A DNA stretch of 64,000 nt from Vibrio sp. B1FLJ16 (lineage in GTDB: Bacteria > Pseudomonadota > Gammaproteobacteria > Enterobacterales > Vibrionaceae). The stretch is from assembly GCF_905175385.1 (NCBI RefSeq), contig NZ_HG992749.1, positions 2,728,001 to 2,792,000 of the forward strand. Direction: 5' to 3'. The number at the start of each line of letters is the position of its first letter. Position 1 is the stretch's first letter. The notes beneath the pieces were generated by a model. It saw nothing but the letters and a program-made list of their open reading frames with translations. It did not search any database and was not told where the DNA came from. Shown one piece after another: positions 1-9,324 of this stretch. Position numbers and translations under genes: made by a program.

Positions 1-677
1 TGACTAGTATCAACGCCGGAGGTTAAAACCAAAGAGGTATGCGAGCCACGAGTGGTATTACGCGTACTGTTCCGGTTATCCCAGTCATACGCAAAACTAA
101 AGCCCGTCGCCTGCTCTTTTTCTCCGTTATAAATATCCAGCGCCCGTGATGAATAAAAAGGTGTAATGATGACAGAACTTACCCCACTGTTAAGCGGTGA
201 GGCATAGCTGACATCGCGAACAGGCTGAAACGCGCCCTTCAATCCATGCTCTTTCACATATCCCCAAGGCAATAGGTATTTAAATTCAAACTTATACTTT
301 TGTTCGTCACCATTGGTGATAGTCTGTGAGTCAACAGAAGAGTTATTGCTGCCTTGAACGCCCAAATAGTAAGGGCTCTCGTTGAAACGGGCCTGATACA
401 TCTGCGTGCTGAATACCAGATTGGAAGAGAGTGCATAGTTGAAAGCGGACAAGAAACCAAGATAGCTGTCTTTGTCTGAATACAGCCCCATCCCAAACAA
501 AGCTGCCTGGGGTTGCCCTACGCCTTTTGCGACCCCGGCAATGCCGAAAGTATTACCCAGAGTCTCCGTACTAAAGTAAAACGGCAAAAATGCCGAGTCT
601 TTCTCTTTACTCTGCACTGGTACAGATAAAAAAAAGCTGGCAGATAGAGCCAGCATTAAGGTTAGTTTTTTTGTCAT
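1..677 (-). CDS. BamA/TamA-like outer-membrane protein, N-terminal part (runs off left edge)
   Basis: The reading frame starts at ATG 677 and stays open to base 1, so about 225 residues are visible and the C-terminus is missing. Residues 1-23 form a signal peptide (MTKKLTLMLALSASF then SVPVQS). The mature part is rich in aromatic beta-strands. It has the LPFYFSTETLGNTFGIAG start and a DWDNRN...TRGSHTSL segment, both typical of the surface-antigen (BamA C-terminal) barrel family. No POTRA domains are visible. It lies 3 bp after alr and is probably co-transcribed with dnaB-alr. A specific function cannot be assigned; it should sit in the outer membrane. Confidence 0.75.
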   Translation of the reverse strand, partial: MTKKLTLMLALSASFFLSVPVQSKEKDSAFLPFYFSTETLGNTFGIAGVAKGVGQPQAALFGMGLYSDKDSYLGFLSAFNYALSSNLVFSTQMYQARFNESPYYLGVQGSNNSSVDSQTITNGDEQKYKFEFKYLLPWGYVKEHGLKGAFQPVRDVSYASPLNSGVSSVIITPFYSSRALDIYNGEKEQATGFSFAYDWDNRNSTRNTTRGSHTSLVLTSGVDTS

Positions 678-680
678 GGA

Positions 681-1757
681 TTACTTTGAATATTCCATTT
701 CTACGCGTGGCGTTAGTTTCGTTACTAACTCATACGCAATAGTGCCGATGTGACTCGCGACTTCTTCAGCGGGTAGCTCTTTCCCCCAGAGTATCGCTTC
801 ATCACTGACTTTGTCTGTTGCATCAGGTCCAAGATCCACCGTCAGCATATCCATCGAGACCCGTCCTGCGATTGGCACTTTACGTCCGTTAACCCAGACC
901 GGCGTGCCATTTGGCGCACTTCTTGGGTAGCCGTCACCATAGCCTACCGCTATAACACCAACTTTTGTATCTCGCTCACTCGTCCAGATACCGCCGTAAC
1001 CGATACTCTCACCCTTCTTCACTTCACGTACCGCAATAAGGTGAGACTTAAGCGTCATAACTGGCTGGTAGCCTAAGTCCTGCGCTGTTTTATCATTAAA
1101 CGGAGACACGCCATACATAATGATACCCGGGCGCACCCAGTCAAGCTGACTTTGTGGCCAAGCCAACAGCCCTGCCGATGCAGCAAGAGAACGTTCACCG
1201 TGGCAGCCTGCTGTCAGTGAATTAAACAACTCAATCTGCTTTAGCGTTATGTCACTGCTTAACTCATCAGCACAAGCAAAATGGCTCATATAACGCAGCG
1301 GTTTCGCTACATTCGGACAATCTTTAAGACGTGAAACCAAATCATCAAACTGCTCAGGTCGTACACCCAGACGATGCATCCCGCTGTCAATTTTAAGCCA
1401 CACCACTACAGGTGTCTCTAAATCGGCTTGTTCAAGAGCGATTAACTGCTCTTCACAATGCACCACAGTCTGGATGTTATTCGTCACCAAGACTGGCAGG
1501 TCACCCGCTGAATAAAAGCCCTCTAACAGCAAGATAGGTTTAACCACACCGCAGGCTCTGAGCTGAAGCGCTTCCTCGATGCGCGCGACACCATAAGCAT
1601 CGGCCTCATCGGCATATTTTGCAACGTGACGTAAACCGTGACCATAGCCGTTGGCTTTCACCACCGCCATTACTTTGCTGTTAGGCGCTTGGGCTTTAAC
1701 GCGACGTAAATTGTGCTGCAAGGCAGACAAGTCAATACACGCCTTTGCGGCTTTCAT
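681..1757 (-). CDS. alr: Alanine racemase
   Basis: This PLP enzyme interconverts L- and D-alanine to supply D-Ala for peptidoglycan. ATG 1757 is chosen because the family N-terminus ([17 protein letters not shown]) begins there, giving 358 aa; E. coli Alr has 359. An alternative ATG at 1766 would add only three residues. The PLP lysine is K34 in [10 protein letters not shown], and the catalytic tyrosine lies in the SIGYGGIW segment. There is no signal peptide, so this is the cytoplasmic Alr and not a periplasmic broad-specificity racemase. It lies 13 bp downstream of dnaB. Confidence 0.95.
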   Translation of the reverse strand: MKAAKACIDLSALQHNLRRVKAQAPNSKVMAVVKANGYGHGLRHVAKYADEADAYGVARIEEALQLRACGVVKPILLLEGFYSAGDLPVLVTNNIQTVVHCEEQLIALEQADLETPVVVWLKIDSGMHRLGVRPEQFDDLVSRLKDCPNVAKPLRYMSHFACADELSSDITLKQIELFNSLTAGCHGERSLAASAGLLAWPQSQLDWVRPGIIMYGVSPFNDKTAQDLGYQPVMTLKSHLIAVREVKKGESIGYGGIWTSERDTKVGVIAVGYGDGYPRSAPNGTPVWVNGRKVPIAGRVSMDMLTVDLGPDATDKVSDEAILWGKELPAEEVASHIGTIAYELVTKLTPRVEMEYSK

Positions 1758-1770
1758 GTAGCTCATGGAA

Positions 1771-3171
1771 TTACTCGTCATCGATATCGAATGCTGGACC
1801 TGCATAATTGTCAAAGCGCGAGTGCTGACCCTGGAATGTCAGACGCACCGAACCGATAGGACCGTTACGCTGCTTACCGAGAATAATTTCCGCCGTGCCT
1901 TTATAAGGGCTGTCTGGGTGATAAACCTCATCACGATAAATAAACATGATCAAGTCAGCATCCTGCTCGATAGAGCCCGATTCACGCAAATCCGAGTTTA
2001 CCGGACGTTTATCCGCTCGTTGCTCCAAAGAACGGTTTAGCTGCGATAGTGCCACAACTGGAACATTCAGTTCTTTCGCCAGTGCTTTTAGCGAGCGGGA
2101 GATCTCCGCAATTTCAAGTGTACGGTTATCAGTTAATGCAGGAACGCGCATCAGCTGCAGGTAGTCGACCATGATCATAGACAAACCGCCGTGTTCACGG
2201 GCAACACGACGAGCACGGGAACGCACCTCTGTCGGCGTTAAGCCAGAGCTGTCATCGATGTACATATTTTTCTTCTGCATCAGGATACCCATGGTAGAAG
2301 AAATTCGTGCCCAGTCTTCATCATCTAACTGACCAGTACGAATTTTAGTCTGGTCAACACGGGACAGAGACGCCAGCATACGCATCATTAGCTGTTCCGC
2401 CGGCATCTCTAACGAGAAAATCAGTACAGGCTTATCTTGTTGCATCGCAGCGTTTTCACACAAGTTCATCGCAAAGGTGGTTTTACCCATCGAAGGACGA
2501 GCCGCTACGATAACCAGGTCAGAGCCTTGCAGACCTGCAGTTTTCTTATTGAGATCAGTAAAGCCGGTATCAACCCCTGTCACACCATCTTGCGGTGTTT
2601 TGTATAGCAACTCGATCCTTTCCAGCGTTTTTTCCAGAATGTTATCGACGTTTTGCGGGCCTTCGTTCTCGCTCGTACGGGATTCCGCAATCGCAAAAAC
2701 TTTACTCTCTGCCATATCGATCAGATCTTCGGAGCTTCTCCCTTGTGGATCGTAACCGGCGTCAGCGATCTCGTTTGCTACACCAATCAAGCCACGAACG
2801 ATCGCACGCTCTGCAACAATATCGGCATAGGCGTTGATGTTGGCTGCACTCGGTGTGTTCTTGGCTAAATCAGCCAGATAAGCAAAACCACCGACATCTT
2901 CTAACTGCTCGTGACGTTCGAGGTATTCCGACAAGGTGATAAGGTCGAGTGGCTTACCCTCTTCCAGAATGGTTTTCACACCTTCAAAAATCAGACGGTG
3001 CGGACGGCTATAGAAATCACTGCTGACTACGCGCTCAGCAACGGTATCCCAACGTTCATTGTCCAGTAGGAGACCACCAATCACTGACTGTTCTGCTTCT
3101 AGTGAGTGAGGTGGTACTTTGATTGCGTCGACCTGAATGTCTGAAGGTTTGCGATTTCTGTTTTCCGCCAT
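1771..3171 (-). CDS. dnaB: Replicative DNA helicase DnaB
   Basis: This is the hexameric 5'-3' helicase that unwinds DNA at the replication fork. The 466 aa comprise an N-terminal DnaB domain (about 20-120), a linker, and a RecA-type ATPase domain with Walker [10 protein letters not shown]. The DnaB-C motifs VDYLQLM and SGSIEQDAD also fit. There is no intein. ATG 3171 is preferred over the in-frame TTG at 3183 because a GAG Shine-Dalgarno lies 7 nt upstream of the ATG. It is the first gene of dnaB-alr-OMP. Confidence 0.97.
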   Translation of the reverse strand: MAENRNRKPSDIQVDAIKVPPHSLEAEQSVIGGLLLDNERWDTVAERVVSSDFYSRPHRLIFEGVKTILEEGKPLDLITLSEYLERHEQLEDVGGFAYLADLAKNTPSAANINAYADIVAERAIVRGLIGVANEIADAGYDPQGRSSEDLIDMAESKVFAIAESRTSENEGPQNVDNILEKTLERIELLYKTPQDGVTGVDTGFTDLNKKTAGLQGSDLVIVAARPSMGKTTFAMNLCENAAMQQDKPVLIFSLEMPAEQLMMRMLASLSRVDQTKIRTGQLDDEDWARISSTMGILMQKKNMYIDDSSGLTPTEVRSRARRVAREHGGLSMIMVDYLQLMRVPALTDNRTLEIAEISRSLKALAKELNVPVVALSQLNRSLEQRADKRPVNSDLRESGSIEQDADLIMFIYRDEVYHPDSPYKGTAEIILGKQRNGPIGSVRLTFQGQHSRFDNYAGPAFDIDDE

Positions 3172-3274
3172 GACTATGCTCAATAACTACGAATGACTTG
3201 GGATTATAACCTTAACCCAATTGAGATGCTTCACTGAAGAGAAAATTACTTGTTAAGAACCAGAATACACGCCG

Positions 3275-3295
3275 TTATTTACCCAGGGTAAATAA
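3275..3295. promoter_or_regulatory. Perfect 21-bp palindrome between dnaB and the DUF481 gene
   Basis: The arms TTATTTACCC and GGGTAAATAA flank a single central A, a perfect 10-1-10 dyad. It lies in the 297-bp divergent region between dnaB and the DUF481 gene. The lack of a T-run and the odd symmetry fit a dimeric repressor operator better than a terminator. The binding protein is unknown. Confidence 0.45.
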
Positions 3296-3468
3296 ACTGA
3301 ATGAGACAACACGCTATCTTTCGGTTTCCATGCCCCGCAAGGAGCAATACAAGCCGATATAGCGGAGCGGCGAGCCCACTAAATCAGCTAAAATTTAACC
3401 AACTATTGACCAAAGCAGGCATCTGTATCAGTATCATGCCCCTTCTTTTTATTACGTCCGAGGTTTGC

Positions 3469-4233
3469 GTGTCCCGATACTGGTTACTTAGCATGAGCAT
3501 ACTGTGTATGGGAACATCGTATGCTGATGAATCAGTACAGCCAGAGCAAAGTATTGATGTGCCCGATCCACTGAAAACAGAAGTTGAATTTGGCTATCAG
3601 GCTCATACAGGTAACACGGACCGTCGTTCCCTGAATGCTCGTTTAGGTGCTGAGTATACCTCTGGCCGGCATCGCTCTTATGGTGAGTGGAAATACTACA
3701 ACCTGTATAAGGACGGTGAAGAAGATAAACGCTCTTCGACTTACACCTTCCAAAGCGACTACAAATTCGGCCCTAAGACCTATTTGTATGGTAGCTTTAA
3801 AGGCGTAGATTCACGCTATACCGCGTACTTTAAAGATTTTACCTTTTCGGGTGGTATGGGTTACCAGTTCGCTTATACAGAAAACTTCGTTTTAGAAGTT
3901 GAGGTGGGGCCTGGTTATCGTTACCAAGAGCCTAACTTAGATGAGATCGATGACGATGACATTGTGTTCCCGGATATCGTTCGTGAAGGTATTTTCCGTG
4001 GCAATCTCAATACAACATGGCACGCCCTGGACAATTTAAGTCTCTCGGCCGAATTTACTCTGGTATCCGGCAAAAGCAACACCAGCTTAGACAGCGATAT
4101 TAGTGCCACCAATGCCATCACTGAAGACATCGCATTAAGACTGACCCATTCACGTCAATATCACAATAAAGTGCCGAATGGTTTAAGCAAAGCGGACAGT
4201 GTTTTTTCTGTAAAACTACTTTTTGTTTTCTGA
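3469..4233 (+). CDS. DUF481 (YdiY-like) outer-membrane protein
   Basis: The product is 254 aa when read from GTG 3469, which has a GAGG Shine-Dalgarno 5 nt upstream and gives a clean signal peptide (SRYWLLSMSILCMGTSYA). An ATG at 3436 in the same frame is the alternative. After an acidic stretch the protein is a run of amphipathic beta-strands ending in ...FSVKLLFVF, with a terminal aromatic residue as in outer-membrane barrels. The EVEFGYQAHTGNTDRRSLNA segment is typical of DUF481. E. coli YdiY is of similar length. The function of the family is not established. Confidence 0.8.
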   Translation: MSRYWLLSMSILCMGTSYADESVQPEQSIDVPDPLKTEVEFGYQAHTGNTDRRSLNARLGAEYTSGRHRSYGEWKYYNLYKDGEEDKRSSTYTFQSDYKFGPKTYLYGSFKGVDSRYTAYFKDFTFSGGMGYQFAYTENFVLEVEVGPGYRYQEPNLDEIDDDDIVFPDIVREGIFRGNLNTTWHALDNLSLSAEFTLVSGKSNTSLDSDISATNAITEDIALRLTHSRQYHNKVPNGLSKADSVFSVKLLFVF

Positions 4234-4238
4234 TCATC

Positions 4239-4294
4239 ATACCAATACCAATACCAATACCATTACTTTGCTAATCATTTTCAGAATTGGTATT
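4239..4294. repeat. Short ACCAAT tandem array facing an ATTGGTAT end
   Basis: Four hexamers (three ACCAAT, one ACCATT) run from 4241 to 4264. An inverted ATTGGTAT follows at 4286-4293. The same TACCAAT/ATTGGTA ends bound the repeat at 58182-58360, so this may be a remnant of that family. No gene is present here. Confidence 0.4.
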
Positions 4295-4320
4295 CGCCAT
4301 CCCTTATTAAGAAGACATAA

Positions 4321-4348
4321 AAAAAGCACCTCCGGAGAGGTGCTTTTT
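4321..4348 (-). terminator. Terminator of the rpsF-rplI operon
   Basis: Perfect 12-bp stem (AAAAAGCACCTC / GAGGTGCTTTTT) with a CGGA loop. It is flanked by A and T runs, so it can act in both directions. It lies 22 bp after rplI. Confidence 0.9.
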
Positions 4349-4370
4349 AGTATTTCGTCTTGATACTGAA

Positions 4371-4823
4371 TTACTCAGCAGCAACAACCTGTACTTTCGC
4401 AGTAGCGAAAACTTCAGAGTGAAGTTGAACGCTGATATCGAATTCACCAGTTGTACGTAGAGCACCTTCAGGAAGGCGAACTTCGCTCTTAGCAACTTCA
4501 ACGCCTGCAGCTGTAATAGCGTCAGCGATGTCACGAGTACCGATAGAACCGAATAGTTTGCCTTCGTCACCAGCTTTAGAAGCGATAACAACTGCTTCTA
4601 GAGCGTTAACTTTCTCAGCGCGAGCTTCTGCAGCAGCTAGTTGCTCAGCAACTTTAGCTTCTAGTTCAGCACGACGTGCTTCGAACATTTCAACGTTGCC
4701 TTTAGTAGCCATAACTGCTTTACCCTGAGGGATAAGGAAGTTACGAGCGTAACCAGATTTAACGTTAACTGTATCGCCAAGACCACCTAGGTTACCGATT
4801 TTATCAAGTAGAATAACTTGCAT
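4371..4823 (-). CDS. rplI: 50S ribosomal protein L9
   Basis: The 150-aa product has the L9 N-terminal signature [19 protein letters not shown] followed by the [15 protein letters not shown] 23S rRNA-binding region. A long connecting helix (about 41-75) and the C-terminal domain follow. It is the last gene of rpsF-priB-rpsR-rplI and ends just before a strong terminator. Confidence 0.98.
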   Translation of the reverse strand: MQVILLDKIGNLGGLGDTVNVKSGYARNFLIPQGKAVMATKGNVEMFEARRAELEAKVAEQLAAAEARAEKVNALEAVVIASKAGDEGKLFGSIGTRDIADAITAAGVEVAKSEVRLPEGALRTTGEFDISVQLHSEVFATAKVQVVAAE

Positions 4824-4856
4824 TGCTTAATCCTCTTTCTTAATAAACGGAACCGA

Positions 4857-5087
<231 letters not shown>

Positions 5088-5100
5088 CTATCTCCTGATC

Positions 5101-5403
5101 TTAAATTTGAGTAATATTGTCGGCATGTAACACTAATTTCCCGACGCCATTCCGGCCGGTCTGATAAGTGACAAAACCACTTACCTTAATGTTACTACCT
5201 TGCACTAAATTCTGAGTATGTGTTTGTGACCCAAGCCCGCTGACAACTACCGGCATACGACAATAAACTTGTCTCGGTAAATCAGCTTCGATAACAGTCG
5301 AGCGATGCTCTAACCAAAATCGACAGTGTTCAATGCCACCAGGGCTTTGACTACGAATGGGCGGCTTGGCAATGGTGCCACTCAGCTCCATTCGGTTGGT
5401 CAT
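5101..5403 (-). CDS. priB: Primosomal replication protein N (PriB)
   Basis: This 100-aa single OB-fold protein is related to SSB and binds single-stranded DNA and PriA during replication restart. The start MTNRMELSGTIAKPPIRS and the HCRFWLEHRS segment are PriB-like. It is placed between rpsF and rpsR, as in E. coli, which separates it from ordinary SSB. Confidence 0.95.
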   Translation of the reverse strand: MTNRMELSGTIAKPPIRSQSPGGIEHCRFWLEHRSTVIEADLPRQVYCRMPVVVSGLGSQTHTQNLVQGSNIKVSGFVTYQTGRNGVGKLVLHADNITQI

Positions 5404-5411
5404 AACAAATC

Positions 5412-5801
5412 TTACTCAGCAGCTTCTGACTTAGCTTCAGGCTTAGCTTCAGAACGCTCTTCACGACGTGGAGCACGCTCTTCTTTTTGCTTAAGCATGA
5501 TAGATTGCTCAGTGATCGCTGCTTTAGTACGCATGATCATGTTACGTAGAACTGCATCGTTGAAACGGAAAGCAGTTTCTAGCTCATCAATTACAGCTTG
5601 GTCAGCTTCAACGTTCATTAGAACGTAGTGAGCTTTGTGAAGCTTGTTGATTGGGTAAGCCAGTTGACGACGACCCCAGTCTTCTAGACGGTGGATTTTA
5701 CCGCCAGCTTCAGTGATAGAACCAGTGTAACGCTCGATCATGCCAGCAACTTGCTCGCTTTGATCAGGGTGCACCATGAATACGATTTCGTAATGACGCA
5801 T
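5412..5801 (-). CDS. rpsF: 30S ribosomal protein S6
   Basis: The 129-aa protein begins [18 protein letters not shown] and contains [14 protein letters not shown], both S6 hallmarks. It ends in a charged, Glu/Lys/Ala-rich tail (about 100-129); such tails are glutamylated by RimK in E. coli, but that is inference here. The Shine-Dalgarno AAGGAG lies 6 nt before the ATG. It is the first gene of the operon, with a promoter at 5899-5927 and a structured leader. Confidence 0.98.
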   Translation of the reverse strand: MRHYEIVFMVHPDQSEQVAGMIERYTGSITEAGGKIHRLEDWGRRQLAYPINKLHKAHYVLMNVEADQAVIDELETAFRFNDAVLRNMIMRTKAAITEQSIMLKQKEERAPRREERSEAKPEAKSEAAE

Positions 5802-5892
5802 GGGTTGCTCCTTACGGATTATTCAGCTTCCACAATTGGCTCAGTCGTCCAGAGGAAGCAAGGAACTAAAGATAATTGACTGAGTTTAAGGA
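5802..5892 (-). promoter_or_regulatory. Structured rpsF 5' leader, possible S6:S18 autoregulatory site
   Basis: GCTTCC at the 5' side (5854-5859) can pair either with GGAAGC (5826-5831) or, inside a longer AGGAAGCAA arm (5853-5861), with the Shine-Dalgarno region (5805-5812). The two pairings exclude each other. A CCG lies just before the Shine-Dalgarno, a base set known to matter for S6:S18 binding in other rpsF leaders. That this leader is autoregulatory is inference. Confidence 0.35.
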
Positions 5893-5898
5893 GCACGA

Positions 5899-5927
5899 AT
5901 AGTACAGAAAGGCCGCAAATTAGGCAA
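5899..5927 (-). promoter_or_regulatory. Predicted sigma-70 promoter of rpsF operon
   Basis: On the minus strand TTGCCT (5922-5927) and TACTAT (5899-5904) are separated by exactly 17 bp. This predicts a leader of about 90 nt before rpsF. Confidence 0.55.
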
Positions 5928-5984
5928 GTGATTATTTGCTTGGAAGGCAGGGATAATTTCTTTCGGCCTACCCCAGAAACAACA

Positions 5985-6010
5985 AAGGCTGCCAATATAG
6001 CGGCAGCCTT
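5985..6010 (-). terminator. Terminator after rpe
   Basis: A 9-bp perfect stem (AAGGCTGCC / GGCAGCCTT) with an 8-nt loop is followed on the minus strand by a T-rich TTTGTTGTTTC. It closes the aroK-to-rpe transcription unit just before the rpsF promoter. Confidence 0.75.
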
Positions 6011-6032
6011 ATGAATCAACCAGTTAAATGAC

Positions 6033-6704
6033 TTATTTTACTTGCGCCAGCTCTTCACGCATTTGGTCAATAACCGCTTTGTAATCCGGCTGACCAAAAA
6101 TAGCAGAACCTGCTACAAACATATCTGCACCTGCTTCGGCAATTTCACGGATATTATCTACTTTAACACCGCCATCGATTTCCAGACGAATGTCTCGGCC
6201 TGACTCATCAATCATCTTACGCACCGCGCGCAGTTTATCCATGGTATGAGGAATGAAAGACTGACCACCGAAGCCCGGGTTTACCGACATCAGAAGAATC
6301 ATGTCGACTTTATCCATAATGAACTCAAGGCTTGTTAATGGGGTTGCAGGGTTTAATACCACGCCCGCTTTACAGCCATGCTCTTTAATAAGCTGCAACG
6401 TACGATCAACGTGCTCAGACGCTTCAACATGGAAGGTGATCATGGATGCTCCGGCTTTAGCAAAATCAGGAATGATGCGGTCAACAGGCTTCACCATCAG
6501 GTGGACGTCGATCGGTGCCGTGATACCGTAATCACGCAGCGCTTTACATACTGGGGCACCAAAAGTCAGGTTTGGCACATAGTGGTTATCCATTACATCG
6601 AAATGCACCACGTCTGCACCTGCAGCGAGAACCTTTTCGACATCTTCACCCAGGCGGGCAAAATCTGCAGATAAAATGGATGGAGCAATAAGAAAATCTT
6701 TCAT
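6033..6704 (-). CDS. rpe: Ribulose-phosphate 3-epimerase
   Basis: This enzyme interconverts ribulose 5-phosphate and xylulose 5-phosphate in the pentose phosphate pathway. The 223-aa TIM barrel starts [19 protein letters not shown]. Metal and catalytic motifs are visible: [30 protein letters not shown] and [11 protein letters not shown] 6704 has a GAGGTCAGGT Shine-Dalgarno; the longer frame upstream is not conserved. It follows dam and ends at a terminator. The gph and trpS genes that often follow rpe are absent. Confidence 0.96.
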   Translation of the reverse strand: MKDFLIAPSILSADFARLGEDVEKVLAAGADVVHFDVMDNHYVPNLTFGAPVCKALRDYGITAPIDVHLMVKPVDRIIPDFAKAGASMITFHVEASEHVDRTLQLIKEHGCKAGVVLNPATPLTSLEFIMDKVDMILLMSVNPGFGGQSFIPHTMDKLRAVRKMIDESGRDIRLEIDGGVKVDNIREIAEAGADMFVAGSAIFGQPDYKAVIDQMREELAQVK

Positions 6705-6792
6705 ACCTGACCTCAGTAGTAATGAGCAAACAGCAAATAATCTGCGCGCAATTCTACCGAAGCCAGTGGGGAGATCCACTATTTAGTGACAA

Positions 6793-7632
6793 TTAAGAAT
6801 CTGACTTATCCGCTTCTGGCGCATGAAAAAGCGCGAGCAGCTCATCAACTTTGTTACGACCACTACCGTTGCGGCTGATGGTGCGCTTCACTTTTACCAC
6901 ACTCAAATCCGCACCATGGTACAAACGGCGGGTAAGTGTAGTGTCGTGGTTTGAAATCAGTACAGGAATAGCGCGTTCAGTTGCCGTTCTTTCTGCAATA
7001 TCAGCGAGAGCAGCCTGATCATCTAGCGTAAATCCATTGCCTGCATATGAGGTGAAGTTTGCCGTATTCGACAACGGTGCGTACGGCGGATCACAATAAA
7101 CAACACTGCCTTTACGCGCACGACGAAACGTTTCCGGATAACCTTCACAGACAAAGGTCGCTTTCTTGGCTTTTTCGGCAAAGAACTCTAATTCCGCTTC
7201 AGGGAAGTAAGGCTTCTTATATGAGCCAAATGGGACGTTGAAGCCGCCTTTTTTGTTGTAGCGGCACAGGCCGTTAAAACCAAAGCGGTTCATGTAGAGA
7301 AAAGCAAGAGAACGATACATCACATCTTCTGTGTTATTAAACTCAGCGCGAATGCTCAGGTAAGCTTCCTTGCGATTGTTCTCCGCAACAAACCAACGCT
7401 TCGCTTCAGAGATATACTCTTCCGGACGAGCTTTAAGCAAGTTGTACAGGTTGATCAAATCCGGGTTGATGTCTGCCAACAAGTACTGGTCGTAGTCGGT
7501 ATTAAGAAAAACAGAGCCAGCGCCGACAAAGGGTTCAACTAGCTTTCGGGCCGGTGGTAAATGACGTTGGATGTCTTCAACCAGTCCGTATTTTCCTCCT
7601 GCCCACTTTAGAAAGGCTCGTTGCTTTTTCAT
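6793..7632 (-). CDS. dam: DNA adenine methyltransferase Dam
   Basis: Dam methylates the adenine of GATC using SAM, guiding mismatch repair and replication timing. The 279 aa show SAM motif I FLKWAGGKYGLV near the N-terminus, the LVEPFVGAGSVFLNT segment, and catalytic DPPY in VVYCDPPYAPLS. This is the alpha-class order. The position between damX and rpe is as in E. coli, supporting the housekeeping Dam and not a phage methylase. Confidence 0.97.
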   Translation of the reverse strand: MKKQRAFLKWAGGKYGLVEDIQRHLPPARKLVEPFVGAGSVFLNTDYDQYLLADINPDLINLYNLLKARPEEYISEAKRWFVAENNRKEAYLSIRAEFNNTEDVMYRSLAFLYMNRFGFNGLCRYNKKGGFNVPFGSYKKPYFPEAELEFFAEKAKKATFVCEGYPETFRRARKGSVVYCDPPYAPLSNTANFTSYAGNGFTLDDQAALADIAERTATERAIPVLISNHDTTLTRRLYHGADLSVVKVKRTISRNGSGRNKVDELLALFHAPEADKSDS

Positions 7633-7701
7633 CTACTGCTCTATCTATCGACCCAAAATTAAGGGTGCGGAATGTAACATATTTTTCGGCGAAGCTCAGG
7701 T

Positions 7702-9192
7702 TTATTTCACACGTTCGATTTCGCGCTGTACTTGACTCAAAGATTTTGCCCATGGACCGAGTGACTTAAGCGACCCCGGCAATGTCTCGACCGCATCACG
7801 GGCTTGCTGAATTGTAGGATAATCACGGTAAGTTACGATATACCATTCCTTGTCACTACGAAGCGTCGGATAGATACGTACTTTGTCATTCAGTTGGTGC
7901 TTATCCAGAAAGGCCTGAACGTCGGCCATCGAGGTCATCGCGGCTAGTTGAACCGTATAAGCACGTGGTGATAACGCCTTTAACTCTTCTCGGGAAAATG
8001 AGAATTTAACTACAGGTTGAGTCGTGTCAGCTTGGGATTCTGAGCGCTGTGGAGAAACGGCGATATCTGATTCTGTTTCGCTGTTCGACGAAGAGTCGTT
8101 ATCAGCTTGAACCAGTGTATCTTTTTGTTCTGCAACCAGAACGCTATCAGCCTTCTCATTTTTATCTTCAAGCAAAGCATCCACTACATCGGATTCAATC
8201 ACGACACGCTGGTGTTTGTCATCAATCCCCACTGTCCCCACTTCTTCTGTAATAGGGGGTGGCAGCGAATCTGAATCGTCGATTGCTTCTGAGGAGTGAG
8301 AAATGTCTGAGTCGTCCGTCACTGAAGTCAGACTGGTGTCACTCTCTCTCTCCGGTAATGTCGGGATAGCCGTTTGCTCTACTGTGCGCGTTATATTGTT
8401 CGCTTTATCATCTGGACTAGGCTGACTGAACATCCACCAGTAACCACCAGCAGCCAGTAAAACCAGCCCCAGGATCACCAGCGCACTATTAAGTGGCTTT
8501 GCTACAATTGAGCGGATAATGATCCTTTTCTCCACGTTCATATCTCCTAATGCCATGATGTCGCCCGGAGTCGGATCGACTTTTTTAAATGCATCCCGAA
8601 CACGCTTTTCCGAACTGTCATCCACATAACGAACAACTAATGACTCAAAAAAGCGTCTTGCTTCCGCTTCTGACAGCACATCGATATCCAGTTCGACAGG
8701 TTTTATCGCTTGTCCGTAACTGATGCGCGATAAAATCCCTTCTAAATGACCTGACTGAGTGAACAGTAAAACATTAATTGTCCAGTTTGGCTTTTCCTGA
8801 GCCAGTAGCACAAGCGTCCACAGTTCAGAAACTAAGGTTTCACTCAAAAGCTGGGCATCATCTACCACAATTGCAATATCACAAGGTTCATCACCCACGA
8901 TACGTTCAAGTGAGTCGCCTAAAGGCTCCTGCTGATTAAACAACGCATCAGAAACCAGCTGATTTAGGATGAGAATCCGGTGCTGAAGATCATCCTGATT
9001 TCTGTGACAAAGTAGCAAACATTGGTTTTTGTTACTTGCACCGACTTCAAGATATCGCTGCGCGAGCCAAGTTTTTCCATACCCGTCACCGCCATTGATC
9101 GCGATAAGGTTAGAGCCAAAGTTGGTGAGCAGCCTAAGCCGTTCGAGCAGCTCAATTTGAGAATCTAATTCCAGGACGTGTGCAAAACTCAT
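7702..9192 (-). CDS. damX: DamX, SPOR-domain cell-division protein
   Basis: The protein has 496 aa. An N-terminal ATPase-like region carries a P-loop-like GGDGYGKTW (about 34-42) and an acidic IAIVVDDAQLL strand. One membrane segment follows (about 232-252, SALVILGLVLLAAGGYWWMF). A long acidic, Ser/Asp-rich periplasmic linker comes next. The C-terminal SPOR domain (about 415-490, YTVQLAAMTSMADVQAFL) should bind denuded septal peptidoglycan. It lies between aroB and dam. Whether the P-loop binds nucleotide cannot be judged from sequence alone. Confidence 0.9.
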   Translation of the reverse strand: MSFAHVLELDSQIELLERLRLLTNFGSNLIAINGGDGYGKTWLAQRYLEVGASNKNQCLLLCHRNQDDLQHRILILNQLVSDALFNQQEPLGDSLERIVGDEPCDIAIVVDDAQLLSETLVSELWTLVLLAQEKPNWTINVLLFTQSGHLEGILSRISYGQAIKPVELDIDVLSEAEARRFFESLVVRYVDDSSEKRVRDAFKKVDPTPGDIMALGDMNVEKRIIIRSIVAKPLNSALVILGLVLLAAGGYWWMFSQPSPDDKANNITRTVEQTAIPTLPERESDTSLTSVTDDSDISHSSEAIDDSDSLPPPITEEVGTVGIDDKHQRVVIESDVVDALLEDKNEKADSVLVAEQKDTLVQADNDSSSNSETESDIAVSPQRSESQADTTQPVVKFSFSREELKALSPRAYTVQLAAMTSMADVQAFLDKHQLNDKVRIYPTLRSDKEWYIVTYRDYPTIQQARDAVETLPGSLKSLGPWAKSLSQVQREIERVK

Positions 9193-9207
9193 CTGATAAC
9201 CTTAATA

Positions 9208-9285
9208 TACTCAAGAGAACTCAATATACAGCTCCCAAAGGGCGAGCTTTATTCACTGAACAAGCGCCTTGAAGTTACTTGAGTA
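9208..9285. repeat. 78-bp imperfect palindromic intergenic repeat
   Basis: The terminal arms are TACTCAAG (9208-9215) and CTTGAGTA (9278-9285). The right arm continues as TACTCAAGTAACTTCAAGG when read on the minus strand. That sequence matches TACCCAAGTGGCTTCAAAG at 52125, which identifies a dispersed family. It fills the gap between damX and aroB. Confidence 0.5.
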
Positions 9286-9324
9286 CAAACAACAAGAATG
9301 ACGCCTAAAGGCGCCATTTCAAGG

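Noticed and set aside
5819..6019. 66-codon hydrophobic frame upstream of rpsF
   Set aside because: It overlaps the predicted promoter and leader and the rpe terminator, has no Shine-Dalgarno, and matches no known small protein.
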